In this document: positions 43,584-51,932 of the stretch, piece after piece | Layout: every line of letters starts with the position of its first letter | Numbering within the stretch: the stretch's first letter is position 1 | NCBI RefSeq assembly: GCF_036226765.1 | Contig: NZ_CP109017.1 | Location: forward strand, 7,131,001 to 7,195,000 | Length of the DNA: 64,000 bases | Reading direction: 5' to 3' | Source: Streptomyces sp. NBC_00670 | GTDB lineage: Bacteria; Actinomycetota; Actinomycetes; Streptomycetales; Streptomycetaceae | The notes under the pieces: generated by a model | What the model saw: only the letters and a program-made list of their open reading frames with translations | Database searches by the model: none | Told to the model about the DNA's origin: nothing | Program-made: the position numbers and the translations under genes

Positions 43584-45092
43584 ATGGCGGACAGCGAGAC
43601 CGATCTCTCCACGATCGATGCCGACAGCGAGGCCTTGAGGCGCCACCGCAGACTGTTCAGGGCGGTGAAACGGCGCCGGAACCCCCCGCTCCGGCGTACC
43701 GACATCACCGTCACCGACGAGTCGGCGGTCCGCCGGGCGGTCAAGGCCGCCTCCCTCGGCAACGCCATGGAATGGTTCGACTTCGGCATCTACAGCTACC
43801 TCGCCGTCACCATCGGTGAGGTGTTCTTCCCGTCCGGGAACGACACCGTCCAGCTTCTCTCCTCCTTCGCGACCTTCGCCGTCTCCTTCCTGGTCCGCCC
43901 CCTCGGCGGCATGGTGTTCGGCCCGATGGGCGACAAGATCGGCCGCAAGAAGGTCCTCGCCCTCACCATGATCATGATGGCGATCGGCACGTTCGCCATC
44001 GGCCTGATCCCGTCGTACGCCGCCATCGGCTTCTGGTCCCCCGCCCTGCTCATCCTCTTCCGCCTGGTGCAGGGCTTCTCCACCGGTGGCGAGTACGGCG
44101 GCGCCTCCACGTTCATCGCCGAGTACGCCCCCGACCGCCGCCGCGGCTACTTCGGCAGCTTCCTGGAGCTCGGCACCCTGGCCGGCTACGTCGGCGCGTC
44201 CGGCCTGGTGACGATCCTGACGGCCGTCCTCGGCAGCGACGGCATGCACTCCTGGGGCTGGCGCGTGCCGTTCCTGGTGGCCGGCCCCATCGGACTGATC
44301 GGCCTCTACCTGCGGCTCAAGCTGGACGAGACGCCCGCCTTCCAGAAGCTGGAGGACTCCTCCGCCCACCGCGCCTCCGAAGCGGCCTCCACGGTCGAGT
44401 CGACCGCGAAGGGCGACATCGCGAAGATCTTCCGCGAGTACTGGCCCACGCTCATCCTGTGCATCTGCCTCGTCGGCGCCTACAACATCTGCGACTACAT
44501 GCTGCTGTCGTACATGCCGACGTACCTCTCCGACGAGATGGGCTACTCCGAGACGCACGGCCTGCTGATCCTCATCGTCACCATGGTGGTGCTGATGCTG
44601 GTCATCAACCAGGTCGGCAAGCTCTCCGACCGGGTCGGCCGGAAGCCGGTGCTGATGACCGGGATGCTCGGCTTCCTCGTGCTGTCGGTCCCGTCCTTCC
44701 TGCTGGTCCAGCAGGGCAGCCTGGCGGCGGTCTCCGGCGGCATGCTGATGCTGGGCCTGTCGCTGGTGTGCCTGCTCGGCACGATGTCCGCGGCCCTGCC
44801 GGCCCTCTTCCCGACCCAGGTGCGCTACGGCTCCCTCTCCATCGGCTACAACCTCTCCGCGTCGCTGTTCGGCGGGACGACCCCGCTGGTGATCACCGCG
44901 CTGATCTCCGTCACCGGCAGCGAGCTGATGCCCGCGTTCTACGCGGTGGCGGCGGCGCTCGTCGGCGTGATCTCGGTGGCGTGCATGAAGGAGACGGCCC
45001 GCCGCCCGCTGGCCGGCTCCCCGCCGTCGGTGGCGACGCCGGAGGAGGCGGCGGAGATGGTCGAGAGCCAGGCACAGGTGCCGAGGTTCTGA
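43584..45092 (+). CDS. Second MHS-family MFS transporter (ProP-like)
   Basis: Paralogue of the protein at 3399-4934, 502 residues: GNAMEWFDFGIYSYLAVTIGEVFF as TM1, GDKIGRKKVL after TM2 and STGGEYGGAS. The N-terminal cytoplasmic extension (about 60 residues, with the basic stretch FRAVKRRRNPP) is again present. Helix-rich linker after TM6 (SAHRASEAASTVESTAKGD). It likely takes up proline, betaine or another osmolyte with protons. ATG at 43584 with TAGGAG upstream. Its 3' flank is followed by the Ku repeats. Confidence 0.88.
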   Translation: MADSETDLSTIDADSEALRRHRRLFRAVKRRRNPPLRRTDITVTDESAVRRAVKAASLGNAMEWFDFGIYSYLAVTIGEVFFPSGNDTVQLLSSFATFAVSFLVRPLGGMVFGPMGDKIGRKKVLALTMIMMAIGTFAIGLIPSYAAIGFWSPALLILFRLVQGFSTGGEYGGASTFIAEYAPDRRRGYFGSFLELGTLAGYVGASGLVTILTAVLGSDGMHSWGWRVPFLVAGPIGLIGLYLRLKLDETPAFQKLEDSSAHRASEAASTVESTAKGDIAKIFREYWPTLILCICLVGAYNICDYMLLSYMPTYLSDEMGYSETHGLLILIVTMVVLMLVINQVGKLSDRVGRKPVLMTGMLGFLVLSVPSFLLVQQGSLAAVSGGMLMLGLSLVCLLGTMSAALPALFPTQVRYGSLSIGYNLSASLFGGTTPLVITALISVTGSELMPAFYAVAAALVGVISVACMKETARRPLAGSPPSVATPEEAAEMVESQAQVPRF

Positions 45093-45125
45093 CCGGGAGG
45101 GGAACCGGGTCCCCGGCGTCCCGGC

Positions 45126-45197
45126 CCGTCGGGCGGCCGCGGTCTCCGCTCCGTCGGGCGGCCGCGGTCTCCGCTCCGTCAGGCGGCCGCGGTCTTC
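45126..45197 (-). repeat. Three 25-bp tandem repeats copying the end of the Ku gene
   Basis: The plus-strand unit CCGTCGGGCGGCCGCGGTCT followed by CCGCT occurs at 45126 and 45151; a third, CCGTCAGGCGGCCGCGGTCT at 45176, contains the Ku stop codon (TCA at 45179-45181). The two outer copies carry G instead of A, removing the stop. Confidence 0.9.
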
Positions 45198-46249
45198 TTC
45201 CGCCGCCGCCCGGCACCGGCCAGTGCCTCGACGAGTTCGTCCCGGCTCATCCGCGAGCGCCCCTCGACGCCCTGGTCGGTGGCCCGCCGGTACAGCTCGG
45301 CCTTGCTGAGCCGGCGCAGCTCGCCCTTCGTGGCGGCCCGCCCACGGTCGCCCCTCGGCGACGGGGCCCGCCGGCGCTCCTCCTTGGACGGGCCGCGCCC
45401 GCGTCCGTCCTTCGACGGGGTCCTTAGATGCTTCTCCTTCGGAGCGCCCCGGCCCTCCTCGCGGGCGCCCCCGCCCGCGCGGTCGATGCTGCTCTGGAGG
45501 GCCGTCATCAGGTCGAGGACGTTCGTGGCCTCCGGCGCCTCCTCCGTGGCCGCGACCTCCTGGCCCTCCGCCTTGGCCCGCACCAGCTCCCGCACCTTCT
45601 CCTGGTACGTGTCGTGGTAGCGCGCCGGGTCCCACGGCGCACTGAGCGTGTCGATCAGCTGCGCGGCCATGTCCAGTTCCTTGCCCGCGCCCGCCCGCTC
45701 GGCCGGCAGCTCGGGCAGTTCCGCACCCGGGTCGCGCACCTCGTCCGCCCAGTGCAGCGTCTGCAGCACCAGGACCCGCTCCTCCGCGCGCAGCGCCGTC
45801 AGATACTGCCTGCCGCGCATGACGAAGGTGGCGATGCCCACCCGACCGGTCCGCTCCAGCGCCGCCCGCAGCAGCTCGTACACCTTCAGGTACTGCTCGC
45901 CGCGCGGGGCGACGTAGTACGTACGGGCGAAGTAGACCGGTGCGATCTCGGCCAGCTCCACGAAGTCGGTGATGTCGACGGTCCGGGAGCGGCCGGGGGC
46001 GATCTCCTCGAGTTCGTCGGGCTCCACGACGACGTACTCGCCGCGCTCCACCTCGTACCCCTTGACGATGTCCTTGGTGTCGACGTCCTCGCCGGTGCGC
46101 TCGTTGACCCGCTTGTTGCGGACCCGGTCGGCGGTGCCGCGCTGCAACTGGTGGAAGTGGACGGTGTGGTCCTCGGTCGCGGTGAACAGCCCGACCGGCA
46201 CGGTGACCAGCCCGAAGGTGATCACCCCGGTCCAGATCGCACGTGCCAT
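45179..46249 (-). CDS. ku: Ku DNA-end-binding protein
   Basis: Bacterial Ku homologue of 356 residues involved in non-homologous end joining. MARAIWTGVITFGLVTVPVGLF opens the beta-barrel; YVAPRGEQYLKVYELL and KGYEVERGEYVVVEPDEL are typical. After residue 270 a long basic tail follows: KEKHLRTPSKDGRGRGPSKEERRR, ending in a SAP-like RRLSKAELYRRATDQGVEGRSRMSRDELVEAL and RRRKKTAAA. Streptomyces Ku proteins often have such extended basic tails that bind DNA. No LigD gene adjacent. ATG at 46249. Its 3' end is triplicated downstream. Confidence 0.94.
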   Translation of the reverse strand: MARAIWTGVITFGLVTVPVGLFTATEDHTVHFHQLQRGTADRVRNKRVNERTGEDVDTKDIVKGYEVERGEYVVVEPDELEEIAPGRSRTVDITDFVELAEIAPVYFARTYYVAPRGEQYLKVYELLRAALERTGRVGIATFVMRGRQYLTALRAEERVLVLQTLHWADEVRDPGAELPELPAERAGAGKELDMAAQLIDTLSAPWDPARYHDTYQEKVRELVRAKAEGQEVAATEEAPEATNVLDLMTALQSSIDRAGGGAREEGRGAPKEKHLRTPSKDGRGRGPSKEERRRAPSPRGDRGRAATKGELRRLSKAELYRRATDQGVEGRSRMSRDELVEALAGAGRRRKKTAAA

Positions 46250-46603
46250 GACCACCCGCTCCGTTCCCGTTCTGTCCCGCCCCGCCGGGCGGCGCGCCGG
46301 ACGGGGCCCCCGCTGCCGACCACGCTGGCATCTCCCGCGGCGGCACGCGCGCCGGGCGCGGCGGGCGGGGGAGCGCCCGCCGGCTTCGCGGCCCCGGTCG
46401 CCTCCGGGTGGGCGCGCCCGTACGTCGTTCCGTGCGGGTGCCGCGGGGCCGGGCGCGCGGTTCCCCGCGCCCCCTAGGCCCCTGCGGGGCCCGGGGACAG
46501 GGCTTCCCGCGCCCCGAAAGCGCCCGCGGGGCCCGGGCAGGGCGATCCCGGCAGCGCGCGTCCGGCCGACCTCGGCCAATCCGGTAGGCGACGCCGCCGG
46601 CGC
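46250..46603. other. GC-rich intergenic region with repeats upstream of ku
   Basis: About 354 bases without a supported gene. It contains copy D of the dispersed repeat (46453-46476) and two near copies of GCGGGGCCCGGG at 46484 and 46524, and a CCGGTAGGCG palindrome arm at 46581. No ribosome site or promoter for ku is recognisable. Confidence 0.55.
46453..46476. repeat. Dispersed palindromic repeat, copy D
   Basis: GCGCGCGGTTCCCCGCGCCC with CCTA following. One-armed copy of the same core as copies A, C and F. Confidence 0.55.
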
Positions 46604-46650
46604 CTACCGGGAGCTGGAACGGCCGGACCGTTCCAGCTCCCGGTAGGCGC
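46581..46650. repeat. Triple palindrome at the end of the coiled-coil gene
   Basis: A perfect 23-bp inverted repeat joins 46600-46622 with 46628-46650 around CCGGA; its right arm is the gene's own 3' coding sequence (codes for AYRELERSG). A third partial arm CCGGTAGGCG at 46581-46590 pairs with CGCCTACCGG at 46601-46610. The stop codon (CTA at 46604-46606) lies in the left arm. Confidence 0.88.
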
Positions 46651-47539
46651 GGCGCGCCGCCCGTTCCGCGTCGGCGAGGGCGTCGGCCGCCGCCCCGTGT
46701 GCCTCCTCCGCGTCCCGCCGCTCCCGCTCGGCCCGCTCCAGCTCCTCGCGCGCCTCGCGCAGCGCCCGCTCGGCCTCGGACACCTGTTCCCGGGCCGCGT
46801 CGACGCGCTCCCCGGCCCGCTCCAGCTCCGCGCCGCTGTCCGCCTCCTCCGCCCGCCGGTCGCCCAGCCGCTCCTCGGCCTGCCGCGCGGCCTCCCGGGC
46901 CCGGGCGAGCCGCTGCTCCCGGGCCCGGTGCCGCTCGGCGAGCTCGTCCCGTACCGGCGCCTTCTTGGCGGACGTGCGCTTCGGGGACGGCCGCTCAGGG
47001 GCCGGGCGGTCCGCCCGCGTCCCGCCGGCGGGGAAGTCCGACGGCGGGGCGAGCCCCCGCTCCAGCCGGCCGCCGGCCCACCGCTCGGCCGCGTCCGGGT
47101 CGGCGAGCACCGCGCGCAGGGTCTCCTCGACGTCCTGCCGTACCGCGTCCGACAGCCGGTGACCGGCCTCCTCGGCGTGCCGGACGGCCTGCCCGGACAG
47201 CGCGGCGACCACGCTCCGGCGCCGCGCGGACAGCTCCTTGAGCCCGGCGGCGTCCAGCGTCCGGTACGCCTCGCGCAGCGACCGCCCCAGCTCCAGGAAC
47301 CGCCGGCTCTCCTCCGGCTCGGCGCGCAGCAGCAGGTTGGCCGCCCAGGCCCCCAGGGTCGGGCGGCGCGCGGCACGGAGCGTACGGGCGTCCTCGGCGC
47401 GGCCGTCGGCCCGTGCGGCGGTGGCCAGCTCCGTGCGCCGGGCGACGAAGCCGGACGGCGGCGTGGCGTACAGCTCGTCGAGAGCCGGCTCCACCCCGCT
47501 CCGGCCGTCGCCCCCGGGGGCCGCGCCCTTGTCCCGCAT
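46604..47539 (-). CDS. Coiled-coil hypothetical protein
   Basis: Protein of 311 residues. Residues 10-175 resemble a widespread actinobacterial family (LDELYATPPSGFVARRTELATAARADG, RPTLGAWAANLLL, ALSGQAVRHAEEAGH) of unknown function. A linker with Pro/Lys (PERPSPKRTSAKKA) leads to an Arg/Glu/Ala coiled coil (about 205-305). The start is ATG 47539. The last residues SGRSSSR and the stop are encoded within a perfect inverted repeat, so the C-terminus may be recent. Possibly DNA- or chromosome-associated; inference only. Confidence 0.78.
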   Translation of the reverse strand: MRDKGAAPGGDGRSGVEPALDELYATPPSGFVARRTELATAARADGRAEDARTLRAARRPTLGAWAANLLLRAEPEESRRFLELGRSLREAYRTLDAAGLKELSARRRSVVAALSGQAVRHAEEAGHRLSDAVRQDVEETLRAVLADPDAAERWAGGRLERGLAPPSDFPAGGTRADRPAPERPSPKRTSAKKAPVRDELAERHRAREQRLARAREAARQAEERLGDRRAEEADSGAELERAGERVDAAREQVSEAERALREAREELERAERERRDAEEAHGAAADALADAERAARRAYRELERSGRSSSR

Positions 47540-47680
47540 GCGTCTCAGCCTCCACCGCGGCGGCCGGTCCCGCACGCCGGTGAACGTGGGATCACGGTTT
47601 CGAGAATCTTGGTGTCCGGCGACTTTGTGGGTAGACGGCTTCTGGAACGACGGTCAGAGCTCAGGAAGAGGGCGGATCGG

Positions 47681-48148
47681 ATGGACGGGGCTGCCCGGAA
47701 CGAGGACCAACTGCTGGACGACGGGCCCCTGCGGGTGTCGGCGGCCTACGAAGGCAGACCCGGCGACATCGCGCGGGCGCGTGACCTGGTCCGGGACTTC
47801 CTGACCCGGCTCCAGTCCGACCACGGCTTCCCGGTGACGGAACGCGCGATGGGCACGGCACAGCTGGTGGTCAGCGAACTGATGACGAACGCCTGCAAGT
47901 ACGCGACAGGGCCCTGCCTGGTCGACCTGGGGCTGAACGCCGACCGGGTGGACATCACGGTCTGGGACAGCGCCCCGGTGCTGCCGGTGGCCAAGGCCGC
48001 CGATCCGGGCCGGGTGGGCCAGCACGGTCTGGAGATAGTGATGGCCGTCTGCCAGAGCTTCGAGGTGCACCGGGAGCCGGTGGGCAAGCGCACGATCGCC
48101 TCGATCGCCCTCACCGACGACTCCGTCGGGGACACCGGCGCCGCGTAG
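47681..48148 (+). CDS. Anti-sigma-type ATP-binding protein (HATPase_c, RsbW-like)
   Basis: A 155-residue protein with a GHKL ATPase fold of the RsbW/SpoIIAB group: ARARDLVRDFLTRL, LVVSELMTNACKYATGP (N box) and VDITVWDSAP with AADPGRVGQHGLEIVMAV (G boxes). It may bind a sigma factor or phosphorylate an anti-anti-sigma factor. The Streptomyces genome holds dozens of such proteins; a partner is not encoded adjacent. ATG at 47681, with AGGAAGAGGG upstream. The longer frame upstream includes a few GTG codons but no better ribosome site. Confidence 0.85.
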   Translation: MDGAARNEDQLLDDGPLRVSAAYEGRPGDIARARDLVRDFLTRLQSDHGFPVTERAMGTAQLVVSELMTNACKYATGPCLVDLGLNADRVDITVWDSAPVLPVAKAADPGRVGQHGLEIVMAVCQSFEVHREPVGKRTIASIALTDDSVGDTGAA

Positions 48149-48159
48149 CCACCGGCCGC

Positions 48160-48822
48160 TCACAACTGCTTGCGAACCCCGGGCTCGTTCGGCAGCCGCG
48201 CATGCTGCCCCGCGAGATCCTCCTCGATGGCCCCGCGCGCCGCCCCGCGTCGCAGCACCGGCAGCACGGTCCGCTGGCGCAGGTCCTCCAGCAGAAACGC
48301 CGAGCCGGCGTAGAACGCCAGGCCGACCAGCAGCAGCGCCGCCGCGGCGTTCGCCAGTACGAGGGCGTGCGGCGCCCCGAGCTGGTACGCGGCGGCGAGC
48401 CCGGCCCGCACGATCGACACACTGAGCACGATGCCCAGCAGCCGCTTCCCCAGGAACCCGGCCACCGCGAGCGGTAGGAGCATCAGCGCGAACGCGCTCA
48501 GATAGATGCCGACCGCGGTACTGGTCGTCTGCGCGGGCGCGACGATGTGCAGCGCGCCGAGCGCGGCCCACGACGTGGCGAACAGCCCGAGCGCACCCGC
48601 CGCGCCGGTGTCCCGGGTCAGGAACGCCATGACCGCCGCGAGGAACTCCAACGGAAAGACGAACACGGCGAGCAGAATCCCGGTGCTCCGCACCTGCTCC
48701 CCGGTGATCACCCCCAGCCCGATCCCGGCGAGCAACGCCATACCGATCCCGAAGGAGAAGAACCCGAGCGGCAACGGATTCCCGTACGGCCGAACGACCA
48801 CAGTGGCGGAGCTGTCGATCAT
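48160..48822 (-). CDS. GPR1/FUN34/YaaH-family membrane protein (acetate transporter-like)
   Basis: Six-helix protein of 220 residues. RPYGNPLPLGFFSFGIGMALL contains the family signature NPxPLG(F/L), followed by five further helices and a charged C-terminal tail of about 40 residues. Homologues such as SatP transport acetate or succinate by proton symport. It precedes paaK in location only; 12 bases separate it from the HATPase gene, which is convergent. ATG at 48822. Confidence 0.82.
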   Translation of the reverse strand: MIDSSATVVVRPYGNPLPLGFFSFGIGMALLAGIGLGVITGEQVRSTGILLAVFVFPLEFLAAVMAFLTRDTGAAGALGLFATSWAALGALHIVAPAQTTSTAVGIYLSAFALMLLPLAVAGFLGKRLLGIVLSVSIVRAGLAAAYQLGAPHALVLANAAAALLLVGLAFYAGSAFLLEDLRQRTVLPVLRRGAARGAIEEDLAGQHARLPNEPGVRKQL

Positions 48823-48841
48823 GCACCCCCGAGTACCCCTT

Positions 48842-48864
48842 CCAGGGGCGCGGGGAACCGCGCG
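48842..48864. repeat. Dispersed palindromic repeat, copy E
   Basis: CCAGGGGCGCGGGGAACCGCG plus CGG lies in the 48 bases between the YaaH-like gene start and the paaK gene stop. It is the reverse complement of copy D's core. Confidence 0.55.
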
Positions 48865-48870
48865 GAACGC

Positions 48871-50217
48871 TCAGCCCTCGCGGAGATCCCGCACCCGACG
48901 AATCTTCCCCACCGACCGCTCCAACGTCTCCGGTTCCACGACGGTCACCTCCGCCGACAACCCGACCCCGTCCTTGATCCCCCGGGCGATCACCTCCGCC
49001 GCCGCCTCGCGCTCCTCCGCAGCGCTCTCCGGCCGCGCCTCCACCCGCACCGCCATATGATCCAGCCGCCCCCGCCGGCTCAGCAGGAGCTGAAAGTGCG
49101 GCGCGACCCCGGGCGTGCGCAGCACGATCTCCTCGATCTGGCTGGGAAACACGTTCACACCGCGCAGGATGAGCATGTCGTCACACCGCCCGGTGATCTT
49201 CTCGATGCGGCGGAAGGCCGGACGCGCCGTCCCCGGCAGCAGCCGGGTCAGATCCCGCGTCCGGTAGCGGACGACGGGCATCGCCTCCCGCGTGAGCGAG
49301 GTGAGGATCAGCTCGCCGCCCTCGCCCTCGGGCATGACCCCGTCCGTCACCGGGTCGACGACCTCCGGCAGGAAGTGGTCCTCCCACACATGCAGCCCGT
49401 CCTTGGTCTCCACGCACTCCTGTGCGACACCGGGACCCATCACCTCCGACAGCCCGTAGATGTCCACGGCGTGCAGATCGAGCCGCTCCTCGATCTCGCG
49501 GCGCATCTCCTCGGTCCAGGGCTCGGCGCCGAAGATGCCCACGCGCAGGGAGGTGGAGCGCGGATCGATGCCCTGGCGTTCGAACTCGTCGAGCAGGGTG
49601 AGCATGTAGGACGGGGTGATCATGATGATCTCGGGCCGGAAGTCCTGGATGATCTGCACCTGGCGCGCGGTCATCCCGCCCGAGGCGGGGATCACCGTGC
49701 AGCCGGCCCGCTCGGCGCCGTAGTGCGCGCCGAGACCGCCGGTGAACAGGCCGTACCCGTAGGAGACGTGCACCTTGTGCCCCGCGCGGCCCCCGGCGGC
49801 GCGGATCGAGCGGGCGACGAGGTCCGCCCAGACGGAGAGGTCGTGCTCGGTGTAGCCGACCACCGTGGGGCGCCCGGTGGTGCCGCTGGAGGCGTGGACG
49901 CGGCGGACCTCGGACATGGGGACGGCGAACATCCCGAAGGGGTACGTGTCCCGCAGATCGGCCTTGGTGGTGAACGGGAACCGTGCGATGTCCTCCAGGG
50001 TGCGGCAGTCCTCGGGGGTGACACCGGCCGCGTCGAACTTCCTGCGGTACAGCTCCACGTGGTCGTACGCGCGGCGCAGGGTGGCCCGCAGCCGCGTGAG
50101 CTGGAGGTCGCGGAGCTCCTCCCGGGACATGCGCTCGGCCTCGTCCCGCAGCTCCGCCGGGAGCGGCAGGCCGCGCCGGGGCCCGGCGGCCGCCGGAGCC
50201 GTGGTCTCGCTGCTCAT
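48871..50217 (-). CDS. paaK: Phenylacetate-CoA ligase
   Basis: AMP-forming ligase of 448 residues, the first step of aerobic phenylacetate degradation. Motifs: SSGTTGRPTVVGYT (residues 104-117), FGAEPWTEEMRREIE, YGLSEVMGPGVAQEC and LILRGVNVFPSQIEE. It lies downstream of paaI with an ATGA overlap and is divergent from paaABCDE. ATG at 50217. Together with paaI it supplies and protects the CoA ester for the ring monooxygenase. Confidence 0.95.
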   Translation of the reverse strand: MSSETTAPAAAGPRRGLPLPAELRDEAERMSREELRDLQLTRLRATLRRAYDHVELYRRKFDAAGVTPEDCRTLEDIARFPFTTKADLRDTYPFGMFAVPMSEVRRVHASSGTTGRPTVVGYTEHDLSVWADLVARSIRAAGGRAGHKVHVSYGYGLFTGGLGAHYGAERAGCTVIPASGGMTARQVQIIQDFRPEIIMITPSYMLTLLDEFERQGIDPRSTSLRVGIFGAEPWTEEMRREIEERLDLHAVDIYGLSEVMGPGVAQECVETKDGLHVWEDHFLPEVVDPVTDGVMPEGEGGELILTSLTREAMPVVRYRTRDLTRLLPGTARPAFRRIEKITGRCDDMLILRGVNVFPSQIEEIVLRTPGVAPHFQLLLSRRGRLDHMAVRVEARPESAAEEREAAAEVIARGIKDGVGLSAEVTVVEPETLERSVGKIRRVRDLREG

Positions 50218-50681
50218 GGTGCCTCCTCCGTCCGGACGCCGGCCCCGGTGTCCTGCGGGGCGGGCGCCCGTGTGCTCCCGACCGTGCGGCTGCGGCCGCG
50301 GAACTCCGCGATCATCTCCTCGCCGCGCAGGACGCTCACGTCGTACAGACCGCTGCGGCCGTAGCGGGTGCGCTCCCGCGCGGTGGCCACCAGGACGTCG
50401 CCCTCGTGGGCCGGGGCGACGAAGTCGATGCCGGCCCCGGCCGCGACGGTCACGGGGCCGTGGCTGTTGCAGGCGCACGCGAAGGCGGTGTCGGCGAGGA
50501 GGAACAGATAGCCGCCGTGCGCGATGCCGTGTCCGTTGACCATCGACGCCGTCACCGTCATGCGCAGGACGGCGCTGCCCTCGCCGTACTCGACGACCTC
50601 GATGCCGAGCCGCCGGGAGGCCTCGTCCGCCTCGAACATCGTCCGTGCGGGGTCCGGCCCCGCCTGTACGTTTCGCGTCAC
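50214..50681 (-). CDS. paaI: Phenylacetate pathway hotdog thioesterase
   Basis: Acyl-CoA thioesterase of 155 residues with the hotdog motif GHGIAHGGYLFLLADTAFA and catalytic Asp region. The GTG at 50681 is chosen because a long reading frame upstream has no conserved residues; its ribosome site is weak (GGTGGCGGTACG). Releases CoA from ring-hydroxylated dead-end products. Overlaps paaK by four bases. Confidence 0.9.
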   Translation of the reverse strand: MTRNVQAGPDPARTMFEADEASRRLGIEVVEYGEGSAVLRMTVTASMVNGHGIAHGGYLFLLADTAFACACNSHGPVTVAAGAGIDFVAPAHEGDVLVATARERTRYGRSGLYDVSVLRGEEMIAEFRGRSRTVGSTRAPAPQDTGAGVRTEEAP

Positions 50682-50822
50682 CGTACCGCCACCCACTCCG
50701 TGCCGCCCGAGGCCGCCAAGCGCCTGCTCGACGCCCCGACCGACCATTCGGTACCGTGCGGCACGACCATGTAATCCAGCCATGTCCGAGGGTGTCAAGG
50801 GGCGCGGTCCGCCCCTCCGCTC

Positions 50823-50873
50823 TTGCCAGGAACCGGGGCGCGCACCGTACTATGGACCGAACGAACGGTCGGT
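50823..50873 (+). promoter_or_regulatory. paaA promoter with TetR (PaaR)-type operator
   Basis: TTGCCA (50823-50828) and TACTAT (50848-50853), spaced by 19 bases, are a plausible promoter. ACCGAACGAACGGTCGGT at 50856-50873 is a palindrome (ACCGA-CG-N2-CG-TCGGT) directly after the -10, matching the ACCGACCG-N-CGGTCGGT type bound by TetR-family regulators of phenylacetate genes. No paaR gene lies next to it. Confidence 0.7.
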
Positions 50874-50933
50874 TGGCGCAGGTGTGGATCCCGGGCGACA
50901 CGGGGGGGGGCACACGCGGTGGAAGGCGGGCAG

Positions 50934-51932
50934 ATGACCAGGACGGAAACCGGAGGGCCGGCGCCGGGCGGCGGCACCGGCACCGGGCCGGCGGACCTCC
51001 CGGAGAGGTTCGACGCGACGATCGCGCGCGACCAGCGCATCGAACCGCGCGACTGGATGCCGGACGGCTACCGCAGGACGCTGGTCCGGCAGATCGCCCA
51101 GCACGCGCACTCGGAGATCATCGGCATGCAGCCCGAGGCCGAGTGGATCACCCGCGCACCCTCGCTGCGCCGCAAGGCGATCCTGCTCGCCAAGGTCCAG
51201 GACGAGGCCGGGCACGGCCTCTATCTCTACTCGGCCGCCGAGACCCTCGGCGTCGACCGGGCCGACCTGAACCAGCGACTGCTCGAAGGGCGCCAGAAGT
51301 ACTCGTCGATCTTCAACTACCCCACGCTCACCTTCGCCGACGTCGGCGTCATCGGCTGGTTCGTGGACGGCGCGGCGATCTGCAACCAGGTCCCGCTCTG
51401 CCGCAGCTCCTACGGCCCCTACGCGCGCGCCATGGTCCGCGTCTGCAAGGAGGAGTCGTTCCACCAGCGGCAGGGCTACGAACTGCTGCGCACGATGACG
51501 CGCGGCACCGACGCCCAGCGGGAGATGGTCCAGGACGCGGTGAACCGCTGGTGGTGGCCCTCGCTGATGATGTTCGGCCCGCCCGACGAGAACTCGCCCA
51601 ACTCCGCGCAGTCCATGGCCTGGAAGATCAAGCGGCACAGCAACGACGAACTGCGGCAGCGGTTCGTCGACATGACGGTCCCGCAGGCCGACGCCCTCGG
51701 CGTCATTCTGCCCGACCCCGAACTGCGCTGGAACGAGGAGCGCGGCCGGTACGACTTCGGCACCCCCGACTTCGCCGAGCTGACGCGCGTCATCAAGGGC
51801 GACGGCCCGTGCAACGCCCAGCGCATGGAGCGGCGCCGCACCGCCCACGAGGAGGGCGCCTGGGTGCGCGAGGCGGCCGCGGCCCACGCCGCCAAGGAGG
51901 CGGCCCGGACCCGCGAAGGAGCGGCGGCATGA
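50934..51932 (+). CDS. paaA: Phenylacetyl-CoA epoxidase alpha subunit
   Basis: Catalytic diiron subunit, 332 residues. Diiron ligand regions are ILLAKVQDEAGHGLYLY and KEESFHQRQGYELL, with the typical WFVDGAAICNQVPLC before the second. ATG at 50934 follows GGAAGGCGG. First of five overlapping genes making the PaaABCDE complex that epoxidises phenylacetyl-CoA. Its stop overlaps paaB. Confidence 0.97.
   Translation: MTRTETGGPAPGGGTGTGPADLPERFDATIARDQRIEPRDWMPDGYRRTLVRQIAQHAHSEIIGMQPEAEWITRAPSLRRKAILLAKVQDEAGHGLYLYSAAETLGVDRADLNQRLLEGRQKYSSIFNYPTLTFADVGVIGWFVDGAAICNQVPLCRSSYGPYARAMVRVCKEESFHQRQGYELLRTMTRGTDAQREMVQDAVNRWWWPSLMMFGPPDENSPNSAQSMAWKIKRHSNDELRQRFVDMTVPQADALGVILPDPELRWNEERGRYDFGTPDFAELTRVIKGDGPCNAQRMERRRTAHEEGAWVREAAAAHAAKEAARTREGAAA

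Noticed and set aside
43233..46346. Open frame of 1037 codons on the minus strand opposite the second ProP gene
   Set aside because: Shadow of the transporter and Ku genes with no family features.
46470..46550. Two GCGGGGCCCGGG copies before ku as a functional operator
   Set aside because: Simple GC-rich low-complexity similarity; no symmetric spacing and no regulator suggested.
50645..50933. Extended N-terminus for paaA reading from further upstream
   Set aside because: It would run through the promoter/operator palindrome; the ATG at 50934 gives the normal PaaA length.
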